This document shows, in pieces, positions 31,620 to 44,235 of a DNA stretch of 64,000 nt. The DNA is from Mycolicibacterium psychrotolerans (GTDB taxonomy: Bacteria > Actinomycetota > Actinomycetes > Mycobacteriales > Mycobacteriaceae), in NCBI RefSeq assembly GCF_010729305.1, contig NZ_AP022574.1:372001-436000 (forward strand), in the 5' to 3' direction. Positions within the stretch are counted from its first letter, which is position 1. Each line of letters opens with the position of its first letter. Both the position numbers and the translations under genes were made by a program. Under the pieces are notes generated by a model. The model searched no databases, had not been told where the DNA came from, and worked only from the letters and a program-made list of their open reading frames with translations.

Positions 31620-32825
31620 CTACGCCAGCGCCTGAGCCAGATCGGCGATCAGGTCCTCGGTGCCCTCCAGACCGATCGAGATGCGAACGACGCCGTCGCC
31701 CAAGCCGATCGCGGCCCGCCCCTCGGGCCCCATCGCGCGGTGCGTGGTGGTCGCCGGGTGGGTGATCAGCGACTTGGCATCGCCGAGATTGTTCGAGATG
31801 TCCACGATCTGCAGCTTGTCGAGCACCTCGAACGCACGCTCCTTGGTGCCGCCCGCGAGCTCGAACGTCACCACCGTGCCGCCGCCGGTCATCTGCCGTT
31901 TGGCCAGGTCGTATTGCGGATGTGATTCCAGGAACGGATATTTCACCCAGCTGACCGCCGGACTCGATTCGAGGAACTCCGCGATGCGCAGCGCCGACGC
32001 ATTCTGGTGGTCCACCCGCAGCGCCAACGTCTCCAGTCCCTTGAGCAGCGTCCACGCGTTGAACGGGCTCAGCGCAGGCCCTGTGTGGCGCATGAGCTTC
32101 TGCACCGGCCCGTCGATGTACTCCTTGTCACCGAGGACGGCGCCGCCGAGCACCCGGCCCTGCCCGTCGATGTGCTTGGTCCCCGAGTAGACGACGACAT
32201 CGACACCCAGCGGGAAGCCCTGCTGCAGGATCGGGGTTGCGAAGACGTTGTCCAGCACCACCTTTGCGCCCGCCGCATGGGCCAGGTCGCAGACCGCACC
32301 GATGTCGACCAGCGACTGCATCGGGTTCGACGGCGTCTCGAAGAACACCGCCTGGGTGGGAACGGACAAAGCCTCCTCCCACTGGGACAGGTCCTCGCCG
32401 TCGACGAACACCGTCTCCACGCCCCAGCGCGGCAGGATCTCGCTGCACACCACGAAGCACGAGCCGAACAGGCTGCGAGCGGCAACCAACCGGTCGCCCG
32501 CGCCGAGCAGCGCGCCGAGCGCGGTGAACACCGCCGACATCCCGGTGGCCGTCGCGAAACAGGCCGGGGCGCCTTCGAGCAGGCGCAGTCGCTCCTCGAA
32601 TATCGAGATCGTCGGGTTGCCGTAGCGCGAGTAGACATACCGGTCGACCTCGCCGGTGAAGGCCTTCTCCGCGTCGGCGGCCGTCTCGTACACATAGCCC
32701 GACGTCAGGTACATCGCCTCGGAGGTCTCCTCGAAGCCCGACCGCAACAGCCCGCCCCGGACGCCGATGGTGGCCTGGCTGACGCCGTCGGGCAGCGGGG
32801 CCGGGGTGCGTACCGACTCGCTCAC
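31620..32825 (-). CDS. metZ: O-succinylhomoserine sulfhydrylase
   Basis: PLP enzyme that forms homocysteine from O-succinylhomoserine and sulfide in methionine synthesis. The 401-residue protein has the Cys/Met-metabolism family fold; the Schiff-base lysine is Lys217 in YSGTKHIDGQG, with SRYGNPT near 66 and SLITHPATTTH near 345. The GTG start overlaps the rhodanese stop (GTGA). The metZ-rhodanese pair matches Rv0391-Rv0390. Confidence 0.95.
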   Translation of the reverse strand: MSESVRTPAPLPDGVSQATIGVRGGLLRSGFEETSEAMYLTSGYVYETAADAEKAFTGEVDRYVYSRYGNPTISIFEERLRLLEGAPACFATATGMSAVFTALGALLGAGDRLVAARSLFGSCFVVCSEILPRWGVETVFVDGEDLSQWEEALSVPTQAVFFETPSNPMQSLVDIGAVCDLAHAAGAKVVLDNVFATPILQQGFPLGVDVVVYSGTKHIDGQGRVLGGAVLGDKEYIDGPVQKLMRHTGPALSPFNAWTLLKGLETLALRVDHQNASALRIAEFLESSPAVSWVKYPFLESHPQYDLAKRQMTGGGTVVTFELAGGTKERAFEVLDKLQIVDISNNLGDAKSLITHPATTTHRAMGPEGRAAIGLGDGVVRISIGLEGTEDLIADLAQALA

Positions 32826-33235
32826 GACTGCGTCCAGGGCAGGCCGACGGCTTTCCACCCGGTGCCGCCGCGATGCCTGTGCTCGTCGAGGTTGCCCTCG
32901 AAGCCGTCGAGGATGTTGTAGGACGGGCCGATGCCCGCGTCCGTGGCAGCCTCCGCGGCGCCGATCGAGCGGTTGCCGGACCGGCACAGGAAGGCCACCG
33001 GCCGATCACCCGGGGTGACCCCGGCGGCCAGCAGGTCGTCGACGAAGCCCGCGTTGCGGGAGCCGTCCGTGCGACTCCACTCGATGAACACCGTGTCGCG
33101 CTGCAGCGACGACAGGTCGGGCACGCCGACGAAGCGCCACTCGGCGTCGGTGCGGACGTCCACGAGCACCGCATCGGGGTTCTCGCTCAGCAGCTTCCAG
33201 GCCTCCTCGGGCGTGATGTCTCCGGCGTAGCTCAC
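32822..33235 (-). CDS. rhodanese-domain protein
   Basis: A 137-residue single rhodanese domain with the active-site loop CRSGNRS (Cys84) and the CH2-motif-like VLVDVRTDAEW. It probably carries persulfide sulfur. Translational coupling to metZ suggests it supplies or guards sulfide for homocysteine synthesis. GTG start. Confidence 0.93.
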   Translation of the reverse strand: MSYAGDITPEEAWKLLSENPDAVLVDVRTDAEWRFVGVPDLSSLQRDTVFIEWSRTDGSRNAGFVDDLLAAGVTPGDRPVAFLCRSGNRSIGAAEAATDAGIGPSYNILDGFEGNLDEHRHRGGTGWKAVGLPWTQS

Positions 33236-33254
33236 GGTCGTGAGTGTCCCACAG

Positions 33255-33698
33255 CTAGCTGGGACCGGTCGAACAGACCTTCCATGCTCCGGCCTCCTTG
33301 AGAAAGGTCACGTCGACGGTCTGCTTCGCGTCGGGGTCCTTGTCGAAATGGTAGGTGACGGCCGCCGTCGCCCGGTCCCCTTCGACGGCGACGTCGGAAA
33401 CGCCGTCGACGAACCGTTCGCCCCGCTTGGCCACCGAGTCACGATGCGCCGCAGTCACTTTCGTCTCATCACCGGCCTCGGCCGCGCAGGTGAACGACCG
33501 GAAGTCCGCGAAGTCACCGCGCTGCAGCGCGTCGTTCTGGCCGGCTGCCGCCCGGCCGATCTGCTGGGAGTCGGTGAGCTCGTCGTGGGAGAACACGTTG
33601 AACAGCCAGATTGCGATCACGATGGCCACAATGATGGCCAGCGCACCCAGGAAGGGCGTCGCGGTCGAGCCGGCCGACGCGTCGTCGGATTCGGTCAC
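33255..33698 (-). CDS. single-pass membrane protein with DUF4878-like domain
   Basis: A 147-residue protein with one membrane helix at about 16-36 and a small extracytoplasmic alpha+beta domain (NDALQRGDFADFRSFTC; GERFVDGVSDVAVEGDRATAAV). It resembles the C-terminal half of the larger protein at 45703-46452 (matching GDxAxxRSxTC and the final WKxC), so the two are distant paralogues. Function unknown. The start overlaps the purT stop. Confidence 0.8.
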   Translation of the reverse strand: MTESDDASAGSTATPFLGALAIIVAIVIAIWLFNVFSHDELTDSQQIGRAAAGQNDALQRGDFADFRSFTCAAEAGDETKVTAAHRDSVAKRGERFVDGVSDVAVEGDRATAAVTYHFDKDPDAKQTVDVTFLKEAGAWKVCSTGPS

Positions 33699-34867
33699 GA
33701 CAACCTGCGCAGGGCGGACGCCACCCGGCGGGCACGGTCGCGGGCCACGATCGGATCCGGGGCCGTGGCCGTGGACAGCACCCGCCGGCCGCGCCCCTCC
33801 CCCGCCGGGAACAGCCGGAGGTCGCTCTCGGCGACCGCCAGCGCGTCGGCCAGCACGGCGCGCAGCGTGGCATCGCCGATGTCGGAGTCGGTGTCCGGGT
33901 CCGCGTCGACGTCGGCGATCTCGATCGCGCCCGGCGAGATCATGATGGTGTCGACCGGCAGGCCGAGGATGGCCCTGGCGTGCAACTCGAATGCCGACAG
34001 CCGCTGGGAGCGCAGCGTCACCAGCGCGCTGTCCTGCGGCCGCGGCCGGACATCGGTGAAGTAGACCTCGTCGCCGCGCACCAGAAGCTCGACCGCGAAC
34101 ACACCGCGTCCGCCCAGCGAGTTGACGATGCGCGCAGCGATCGACTTCGCCGCGTCCAGCGCCGCCGGCGAAAGAGCATGGGGCTGCCAGGATTCCAGCG
34201 CGCCAGGAGTGGGCCGGTGATGACCGATCGGCTCACAGAAGTGCACGGTCGGACCGGCGGGGCCGGTGGTGCGCACCGTCAGCAGCGTCACCTCCACGTC
34301 GACGTCGACCACCGTCTCGGCCAGCACGCGGTGCAGGCTGAGCCGGCCGCCGGCGACCGCGCGCCGCCACGCGGGCTCGACGTCGTCGGAGCGCAGCACC
34401 ACCGACTCGCCTTCACCCGGTGCCGCGGCAACCGGTTTGACCAGCAGCGGGAAACCGGCGTGCTGGACGATCGCGGTGAGCTCGTCGACCGACCCGGCGA
34501 ACCAGAACGGCGCCGTCGGCAGACCGAGCTCGTCGGCGGCCAGCCGGCGCAGGCCCTCGCCGTCCACGGACAGCCGCAACGCACGCGGGGTGGGGAACAC
34601 CTCGACGTCCTCGCGCTCCGCCGCGGCCAGCAGCGCATCGGTCGCCACGCCGCCCGCATCCGCCACCACGAACCGTGGGCGGATCGCGTCGATGAGGGCG
34701 GTCAGCGCGTCGGCGTCGGTCCTCGCGGCCATGTCGTCGGAGACCGTCACCCGAGCACCCAGCCGCTCGAAGGCCGGCGCCAGCTCACGCGTCCGTTCCC
34801 CACCGCTGAGCAGCAGCACCGAAGTCGGCTCGGCCGCCGTCGTCTCACCCTCACTCGTCTCACTCAT
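33695..34867 (-). CDS. purT: PurT-like ATP-grasp protein, divergent
   Basis: Homologue of formate-dependent GAR transformylase 2 (390 residues). The C-terminal half is well kept: VTLLTVR, VHFCEPIGHHR, SWQPH, DVRPRPQDSALVTL, HARAILGLP. In the N-terminal half the usual GSGELGKE reads SGGERTRE, the DRYxxAPAMxVAHR block is missing, the acid of VPExEA is gone (VADAGG) and the ATP loop SSGKGQ reads APGEGES. Position next to metZ/rhodanese matches Rv0389 purT. The name follows orthology; enzymatic activity is in doubt. Confidence 0.8.
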   Translation of the reverse strand: MSETSEGETTAAEPTSVLLLSGGERTRELAPAFERLGARVTVSDDMAARTDADALTALIDAIRPRFVVADAGGVATDALLAAAEREDVEVFPTPRALRLSVDGEGLRRLAADELGLPTAPFWFAGSVDELTAIVQHAGFPLLVKPVAAAPGEGESVVLRSDDVEPAWRRAVAGGRLSLHRVLAETVVDVDVEVTLLTVRTTGPAGPTVHFCEPIGHHRPTPGALESWQPHALSPAALDAAKSIAARIVNSLGGRGVFAVELLVRGDEVYFTDVRPRPQDSALVTLRSQRLSAFELHARAILGLPVDTIMISPGAIEIADVDADPDTDSDIGDATLRAVLADALAVAESDLRLFPAGEGRGRRVLSTATAPDPIVARDRARRVASALRRLS

Positions 34868-35400
34868 CGAGCCCCCAGCCTGCCAGAACCACCGGCAGGC
34901 TCGCCCGCAAGATCGTCCCGAAACGCCCCCATCGCGTCGACAACGGCGCCGAACACCCGGTGCGCGGCGCGCAGATCCTCGTCGGGAAGCTCGGCCAGCG
35001 CGCCGCGGAGGTGTTCGGCCAACGGCGTGAAGAAGTCGCGGGCCACCTCGCGGCCGTGCTCGGCGACGCGCAGTTTCACCTTGCGGCGGTCGGCGGGATC
35101 GGGCTCGCGCAGCAGGTGACCGGACGCGATCATCCGCTCGACGAGGTACGTGATCGCAGCGCCGGACATGCCCATCCGGGTCCGCAGCTCGCCGGCCGCC
35201 AGCGGCTCGCCGGCGGTCTCGGCCACGGTGATGTGCAGCAGCGCGCGGAAGTCGTTGGCCGTCATCGCGTGGCGCCCGGCGAAGTCGTGGCCGATCTGAT
35301 CGGACTGCGCGGTCAGCGCCCGCACGTCGGCGGCTATCAGTGCCTCCAGCGTCGGCCGGTCGTGATGCTGCACGGTCCCCACCTTAGCCGGAAAGTTCAT
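34864..35400 (-). CDS. MarR-family transcriptional regulator
   Basis: A 178-residue winged-helix regulator: the HTH is LAAGELRTRMGMSGAAITYLVERMIASGHL and the wing EPDPADRRKVKLRV, as in MarR. It is divergent from the MmpL-like transporter with 36 bases between starts (if the ATG at 35400 is used; a GTG eight codons later is an alternative). It overlaps purT by 4 bases. It likely represses the transporter. Confidence 0.93.
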   Translation of the reverse strand: MNFPAKVGTVQHHDRPTLEALIAADVRALTAQSDQIGHDFAGRHAMTANDFRALLHITVAETAGEPLAAGELRTRMGMSGAAITYLVERMIASGHLLREPDPADRRKVKLRVAEHGREVARDFFTPLAEHLRGALAELPDEDLRAAHRVFGAVVDAMGAFRDDLAGEPAGGSGRLGAR

Positions 35401-35405
35401 TTGAT

Positions 35406-35418
35406 TAATTGTTAATTA
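35406..35418. promoter_or_regulatory. AT-rich inverted repeat, candidate MarR operator
   Basis: TAATT-N3-AATTA in an AT-rich island (35399-35430) that stands out from the GC-rich surroundings. It lies exactly between the divergent marR and mmpL starts, the usual place for a MarR site. Confidence 0.55.
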
Positions 35419-35436
35419 TCTGAAATATTCGACGGC

Positions 35437-37521
35437 ATGAGCCGACGACTTTCCTGGCTGATCGCTCTCGTCGTCATCGTCGCGTCCGGTGCGCTGATGG
35501 GTCTCCTCGGCGGCGGCGACTCCGGCGATCAATCCCCCGTGCCCGTACCCACCGATGCCGAATCGGCCCGTGCCGACGCCGTCCGTGCCGAGTTCCCGGG
35601 CGGCGATCAGGCTCCGGTCCTGTTGGTGCTGACCCGCGACGACGGCGCAGCCCTGTCCCCGGCCGACCGGGGCGCGGCCGATCAGGCGCGTCAGCGGATG
35701 CTGACCGCCGCAGGCGCCGGGAACGCCGGACCGCCCGTGCAGGTCTCCGAGGACGGGCAGGCCGCCATCGCGGTGGTGCCGCTGACGTCGGACCTGTCCG
35801 GTTTCGCGCTCACCGACGAGGTGAAGGCGCTGCGCACCGCGGCCACCGACGGCCTGCCCGACGGCCTGAGAGCTCAGGTCACCGGCGGACCGGCGTTCGG
35901 TGCCGACATCGCCGACTCGTTCTCCGGCGCGAACTTCACCTTGCTGGCCGTGACCGCGGCGGTGGTCGCGCTGCTGCTGATCGTCACCTACCGCTCTCCG
36001 GTGCTGTGGCTGGTGCCGCTGCTGGTCATCGCGTTCGCCGACCGGGTGGGTGGCGTGGTCGGCAGCGCCGTCGCCGAGGGGCTCGGTATGTCACCGGACG
36101 GGTCGACCACCGGCATCACCAGCGTGCTCGTGTTCGGCGCGGGCACCAACTACGCGCTGCTGCTGATCTCCCGCTACCGAGAAGAGCTGGGCCGCAACGA
36201 GTCCCACCACGACGCGCTGCGCACCGCGGTCCGCCGCGCCGGACCGGCGATCATCGCGAGCAACGCGACCGTGGTGCTGGCCCTGCTGACGCTGCTGTTC
36301 GCGACCTCCCCGAGCACCCGCAGCCTCGGGGTGCAGGCGGCGTCCGGCCTGGTCGTCGCCGCGGTCTTCGTGCTGCTGGTGCTGCCGCCGCTGCTCGACC
36401 TGTTCGGCCGGAAGCTGTTCTGGCCGTTCATCCCCCGCGTCGGGGCGAGCGCGCTCACCGAAGGCGGGGCGTGGCACCGGGTCGCCGACGGCGTGGCGCG
36501 GCGGCCTGCGCTCGTTTCCGTCGTCGCGATCGGCGCCCTCGCGCTGCTGTGTACCGGGCTGCTGCGCACCCCGATCGGCCTGTCGCAGACCGAACAATTC
36601 CGGGTAGAGGCCGAGTCGGTCAGCGGTTTCGACACGCTGGCCGACCACTTCCCCAGCGGCCTGACCGATCCCACCCTGGTGATCGCCTCCACCGACCGCA
36701 CCGCCGAGGTGCAGCGCGCGATCACCGGCACCCCCGGCGTCGTCTCCGCCACCCCCGCGGGCACCTCGCCGCAGGGCCTGACCCAGTGGTCGGTGGTGCT
36801 CGCCGCCGCGCCCGCCACCGACGAGGCGTTCGACACGATCGACGCGCTGCGCGACGCGGTGCACGGCGCCGACCCCGACGGTCTGGTGGGCGGATCGGAC
36901 GCCAAGGCCCGTGACGCGGCCGGGGCCGCAGGCCACGACCGTGCGGTGGTGGTGCCCGCGATTCTCGCGGTGGTACTCCTGGTGCTGTTCGTGCTGCTGC
37001 GCTCCGCTCTGGCACCGCTGGTCCTCGTCGCCGTCACGGTGCTGAGCGCACTTGCCGCGCTCGGGCTCGGCGGCTGGGCGAGCGTGCACCTGTTCGGGTT
37101 CCCCGCCCTGGACAACAGCGTTCCGCTGTTCGCGCTGCTGTTCCTGGTCGCCCTCGGCGTCGACTACACGATCTTCCTCGTGACCAGGGCGCGGGAGGAG
37201 ACACCCGCGCACGGCACCCGCGACGGCATCGTGCGTGCCGTGTCGGCCACCGGCGCGGTGATCACCAGCGCGGGCATCGTGCTGGCCGCGGTGTTCTGCG
37301 TGCTCGGCGTGTTGCCGCTGATCGCGCTGACCCAGGTCGGCATCATCGTCGGCCTCGGCATTTTGCTGGACACCTTCGTGGTGCGCACGGTGGTGATCCC
37401 GGCGCTGTTCACCCTGATCGGCCCGAAGATCTGGTGGCCTGCGCTGCGCGACGCCGACGACGGGCACGACGCCGCCGGGGCCGGCGGACGGCACCGTGCC
37501 GGGGCGGCGGCGCAACCGTAG
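35437..37521 (+). CDS. MmpL/RND-family membrane transporter
   Basis: A 694-residue RND-type transporter with the MMPL duplicated layout: a first segment at about 8-25, a large extracytoplasmic domain (27-165), membrane segments from about 168 to 330, a second extracytoplasmic domain (about 375-500) and a final membrane bundle to 665. The TM4-type FGAGTNYALLLISRYREEL and its repeat ALGVDYTIFLVTRAREE carry the Asp/Tyr motif of proton-driven MmpLs (first copy has GTNY, second GVDY). It is probably a drug or lipid exporter under MarR control. Confidence 0.92.
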   Translation: MSRRLSWLIALVVIVASGALMGLLGGGDSGDQSPVPVPTDAESARADAVRAEFPGGDQAPVLLVLTRDDGAALSPADRGAADQARQRMLTAAGAGNAGPPVQVSEDGQAAIAVVPLTSDLSGFALTDEVKALRTAATDGLPDGLRAQVTGGPAFGADIADSFSGANFTLLAVTAAVVALLLIVTYRSPVLWLVPLLVIAFADRVGGVVGSAVAEGLGMSPDGSTTGITSVLVFGAGTNYALLLISRYREELGRNESHHDALRTAVRRAGPAIIASNATVVLALLTLLFATSPSTRSLGVQAASGLVVAAVFVLLVLPPLLDLFGRKLFWPFIPRVGASALTEGGAWHRVADGVARRPALVSVVAIGALALLCTGLLRTPIGLSQTEQFRVEAESVSGFDTLADHFPSGLTDPTLVIASTDRTAEVQRAITGTPGVVSATPAGTSPQGLTQWSVVLAAAPATDEAFDTIDALRDAVHGADPDGLVGGSDAKARDAAGAAGHDRAVVVPAILAVVLLVLFVLLRSALAPLVLVAVTVLSALAALGLGGWASVHLFGFPALDNSVPLFALLFLVALGVDYTIFLVTRAREETPAHGTRDGIVRAVSATGAVITSAGIVLAAVFCVLGVLPLIALTQVGIIVGLGILLDTFVVRTVVIPALFTLIGPKIWWPALRDADDGHDAAGAGGRHRAGAAAQP

Positions 37522-37550
37522 CTGCGCCGCCTTGCCGGTAGCGTCGAGAG

Positions 37551-38777
37551 ATGAGTCAGGCCGACACCCGCGCCGAACCCGAGCCCGGGCTGCCCCCGCT
37601 GCACATGCGCCGCGACGGACTCGATCCGACGCCGGCGCTGCGGCAGATCCGCGACAGCGTGGGCGTGCAGAGCGTCACCAACGCGTTCGGCATGCGGGTC
37701 TTCCTCGTCACCCGCTATGACGACGTCAAGACGGTGCTGTCGGATCACGCCCGGTTCTCCAACGGCCGGCCGCCCGGTTTCGTCGTGCCCGGCGCGCCGC
37801 CGATCGACGAGCAGGAGGCGGCCCGCAACCGGGCCGGGAACCTGCTCGGGCTGGATCCGCCGGAACATCAACGACTTCGGCGCATGCTGACCCCTGAGTT
37901 CACGATCCGGCGCATCAAGCGGCTGCAGCCCCGCATCGTCGAGATCGTCGACGCACAGCTCGATGCGCTCGCCGCCGCAGGCCCGCCGGCCGACCTGGTC
38001 GAACACTTCGCGCTGCCGATCCCGTCGCTGGTGATCTGCGAACTGCTGGGCGTGCCCTACGCCGACCGCGACGACTTCCAGCGCCGCAGCGGCCGTCAGC
38101 TCGACCTGTCGATCCCGATTCCCGAACGTCTCGAGCTGCAGCAGGAGGGCCGGGCCTACATGGCGTCGCTGGTCACCCGCGCCCGCGCCGAGCCCGGCGA
38201 CGACATCCTCGGCATGCTGGTGCGCGACCACGGCGACGAGCTCACCGACGACGAGCTGATCGGTATCGCCGGTTTGCTGCTGCTGGCCGGCCACGAGACC
38301 ACCTCGAACATGCTCGCGCTGGGCACGCTGGCGCTGCTGCGCCACCCCGAACAGCTGGCCGCGATCCGCGACGACCCGACCGCGGTCGCCCCGGCGGTCG
38401 AGGAACTGCTGCGCTACCTGTCGATCGTGCAGACGTCGATCCCGCGCATCACCACCACCGACGTCGAGATCGCCGGTGTCGAGATCCCCGCGGGCCGACT
38501 GGTGTTCGCGTCACTGCCCGCGGGCAACCGCGATCCCGGGTTCATCGACGACCCGGAGACGCTCGACATCGGCCGGGGGGCTCCCGGGCACCTGGCGTTC
38601 GGCCACGGCGTGCATCACTGCCTCGGCGCCCCGCTGGCCCGGATGGAGATGCAGATCGCGTTCCCGGCGTTGCTGCACCGGTTCCCGGACCTGGCGCTGG
38701 CCGAGGATTTCGACGACGTGGCGTATAGGTCGTTCCATTTCATCTACGGTCTGAAGTCGTTGGAGGTGTTGTGGTGA
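37551..38777 (+). CDS. cytochrome P450
   Basis: A 408-residue soluble bacterial P450. Motifs in order: the I-helix LLAGHETTSN near 242, ExxR in EELLRYL near 284, and the heme loop FGHGVHHCLGAPLAR near 345-359 with the thiolate Cys. Substrate unknown. The ferredoxin gene that follows overlaps the stop and is the likely electron donor. It starts 29 bases after the MmpL stop, so the three genes may be co-transcribed. Confidence 0.96.
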   Translation: MSQADTRAEPEPGLPPLHMRRDGLDPTPALRQIRDSVGVQSVTNAFGMRVFLVTRYDDVKTVLSDHARFSNGRPPGFVVPGAPPIDEQEAARNRAGNLLGLDPPEHQRLRRMLTPEFTIRRIKRLQPRIVEIVDAQLDALAAAGPPADLVEHFALPIPSLVICELLGVPYADRDDFQRRSGRQLDLSIPIPERLELQQEGRAYMASLVTRARAEPGDDILGMLVRDHGDELTDDELIGIAGLLLLAGHETTSNMLALGTLALLRHPEQLAAIRDDPTAVAPAVEELLRYLSIVQTSIPRITTTDVEIAGVEIPAGRLVFASLPAGNRDPGFIDDPETLDIGRGAPGHLAFGHGVHHCLGAPLARMEMQIAFPALLHRFPDLALAEDFDDVAYRSFHFIYGLKSLEVLW

Positions 38778-38986
38778 GCAGGGTTTCGGCCGACCGGGAG
38801 CTGTGCATCCAGGCCGGCAACTGCGTGATGGTGGCGTCCGAGGTCTTCGATCAGGACGACGACGGCATCGTGGTGGTCCTCACCGAGGAGGTCGACGGGG
38901 AGGCTGCCGACCACGCCCGCGAAGCCGTCAAGCTCTGTCCGGCAAGCGCGTTGACGCTGCAGGAGCGAACAGCAGCAGCAGGCTGA
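38774..38986 (+). CDS. [3Fe-4S] ferredoxin, P450 partner
   Basis: A 70-residue ferredoxin. Cluster cysteines are in ELCIQAGNC (CX5C) and KLCPASAL (CP), the three-cysteine pattern of P450-linked 3Fe-4S ferredoxins. The GTG at 38774 overlaps the P450 stop and has GGAGG at good distance; a GTG one codon earlier is also possible. Electrons would come from an NAD(P)H reductase encoded elsewhere. The 3' end overlaps the convergent membrane-protein gene by 59 bases. Confidence 0.94.
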   Translation: MSRVSADRELCIQAGNCVMVASEVFDQDDDGIVVVLTEEVDGEAADHAREAVKLCPASALTLQERTAAAG

Positions 38987-39599
38987 CCAGCAGCACCCAC
39001 ACCGGGAAGGCGACGGTGGTCCACGGGCTGACGTCGCTGGCGACCAGCACGGCGATCGCGACTAGGTAGGTCACCACCACCAGCCAGCGCGGCATCAACC
39101 CGGTCCGCAGCCAGATCGTGGCCACCGACATCATGAACACCGCCGCCATCCGCAGCGCATAGGTGTCGGTCAGCGCCAACAACAGGCCCTGCCCGAACGC
39201 CGCCACCTCGGTGCGGGTTCCGGCCTCGGCGACGAACTGCTTGCTGGCCAGCAGGCCCGCCCCCACCGCGGTCGACGTGAAGATCATCGCGAGAAACAGG
39301 AACCCGCTGCCGATGAAGACCGTCGTGAAGAACTGGTCCTCCAGCTGGCCCAGACCGTCGCGCAGCACGCCGATGAACCAAAGGAACGCGATGCCGGCGA
39401 ACGGTGTCAACACGATCGCCAGCTTCAACCGGCCGCTCGACCCGTCGCTCCACTGCGATCCCAGCTGCGCGCCCGGGGGCAGCGAGGTGCGCATCACCAC
39501 CAGCACGACGCCGAACAGCAGCGCGAACGCCACCCCGGCCAGCGCCGCCGCCCGCGGCGTGGTCAGGCTACGCAACTGGCGGCCGGTGGGGTGTGTCAT
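38928..39599 (-). CDS. multi-pass membrane protein
   Basis: A 223-residue protein with about six hydrophobic segments (about 18-38, 59-79, 93-115, 134-150, 162-180, 184-212). No catalytic motif is visible and I do not recognise a family with certainty. The ATG at 39599 was chosen; a longer frame upstream overlaps the GGDEF gene. It may be translated after the broken GGDEF gene. Confidence 0.8.
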   Translation of the reverse strand: MTHPTGRQLRSLTTPRAAALAGVAFALLFGVVLVVMRTSLPPGAQLGSQWSDGSSGRLKLAIVLTPFAGIAFLWFIGVLRDGLGQLEDQFFTTVFIGSGFLFLAMIFTSTAVGAGLLASKQFVAEAGTRTEVAAFGQGLLLALTDTYALRMAAVFMMSVATIWLRTGLMPRWLVVVTYLVAIAVLVASDVSPWTTVAFPVWVLLVSLLLLFAPAASTRLPDRA

Positions 39600-39621
39600 C
39601 GGGTCATCGTGGCACGCCGGC

Positions 39622-40734
39622 TCACTCCCCGGCGGGAACTGCGTCATCTGCGCTGACCGTGCAATTGCCGCCGACGCCCTTGGCGCGGTACATCGCGGCG
39701 TCGGCACGCTCGATCAGGGCCCGGACCGCCGTCGGCACTCCCCCGCCGGACGCCCAGCCCGTCGCCACGCCGATGCTCACCGTCGGGACGACGGTGGCGT
39801 CACAGCGGGCCACCGCCTCGTGCAGCCGGTCGGCCACCTCGGGCACCGTGCGGGGGCCTGCGTCGACGACGAGGACGAACTCCTCGCCGCCGGTCCGGGC
39901 GATCACCGACCGCGCCCGCAGCGACGTCACCGCATCGCGCGCGGCGTTGGCGACCGACACCAGCACCCGGTCCCCGGTGTCGTGGCCGTGGCCGTCGTTG
40001 ATGGCCTTGAACTTGTCGATGTCGACGGCCAGTACCGAGAGGTGGGTGCCGCCCGCGGGCACCAGACCGGTGACCTCGTCGTCCAGTCCGCGCCGGTTGA
40101 GCAGCCGGGTCAGCGGATCGTAGAGCGCGTCGACCGCTCCCATCCGCAGCGCCAGCAGGTACGACTGCACGATCACCGGGACCCCGACGACCGTGGGCAG
40201 CAGCACCAGCAGGCGCACCGTGACCACGCTCGGCTCGGCGGTGTCCTGGGCGAGTGAAAGCCCGTACAGCCACCCGAACGCCGCGACGGTGAACAGGAGA
40301 TGCAGCGCCAGCGGGCGCGGGCCGTGGACCACCACGATGTAGATGCCGTTGGCCGCCAGCAGCGCCAGGCCGGGCATCGCGGTGAAGGCGTCCTGATAGC
40401 AGGCGATCACGGCGAGCACCGCGAGGTCGGCCTAGACCGCGAAAGCCGCCGACTGCCGTTCCGTCGGGAACGGGCCGAAGATCCAGATGAGCCCCAGCAC
40501 CGCCGAACTGATCGCGACGACCAGCACCAGCGGCTGCCCGTTGACCGCGCCGCCGTCGCGGGACGCCCACAGCATCGTCAGCAACGCGATGAGCCCGTAG
40601 AGCAGCGAGAAACCACCGATGAAGACCTGATGGATGCGCAGCATTCCCCTGGAGCGCAGATGTCTTGCCGTCCAAGCGAAGTCGAACGGCTGCCGCCACC
40701 AGATCAGCAGGAAGTCACGAAGGCCCTTCTCCAT
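39622..40734 (-). pseudogene. GGDEF diguanylate cyclase gene with in-frame stop
   Basis: Read from ATG 40734, the frame encodes a membrane input region (WWRQPFDFAWTARHL, two helices), meets TAG at 40432-40434 after 100 codons, and continues in the same frame through more helices to a GGDEF domain with the active loop TGGEEF, DIDKFKAIND and RLLNRRGLDDE. The total would be 370 codons. A change from a Tyr or Trp codon explains the stop. Translation could restart at the GTG/ATG near 40419, giving a 265-residue protein with intact GGDEF but missing two helices, so some activity is possible. Confidence 0.85.
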
Positions 40735-40753
40735 CGCCCCCCTGAAGCCGGCG

Positions 40754-44193
<3,440 letters not shown>

Positions 44194-44205
44194 GCCCCTT
44201 GCCAC

Positions 44206-44225
44206 ATATGCGACTTTGCGCATAT
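44206..44225. promoter_or_regulatory. perfect inverted repeat upstream of CDF exporter
   Basis: ATATGCG-N6-CGCATAT ends 10 bases before the exporter ATG. Its form (AT-flanked imperfect 12-2-12-like layout) is typical for ArsR/SmtB metal-sensor operators. No sensor gene is adjacent. Regulation of the exporter by metal is inferred. Confidence 0.6.
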
Positions 44226-44235
44226 ATTCGGCCCC

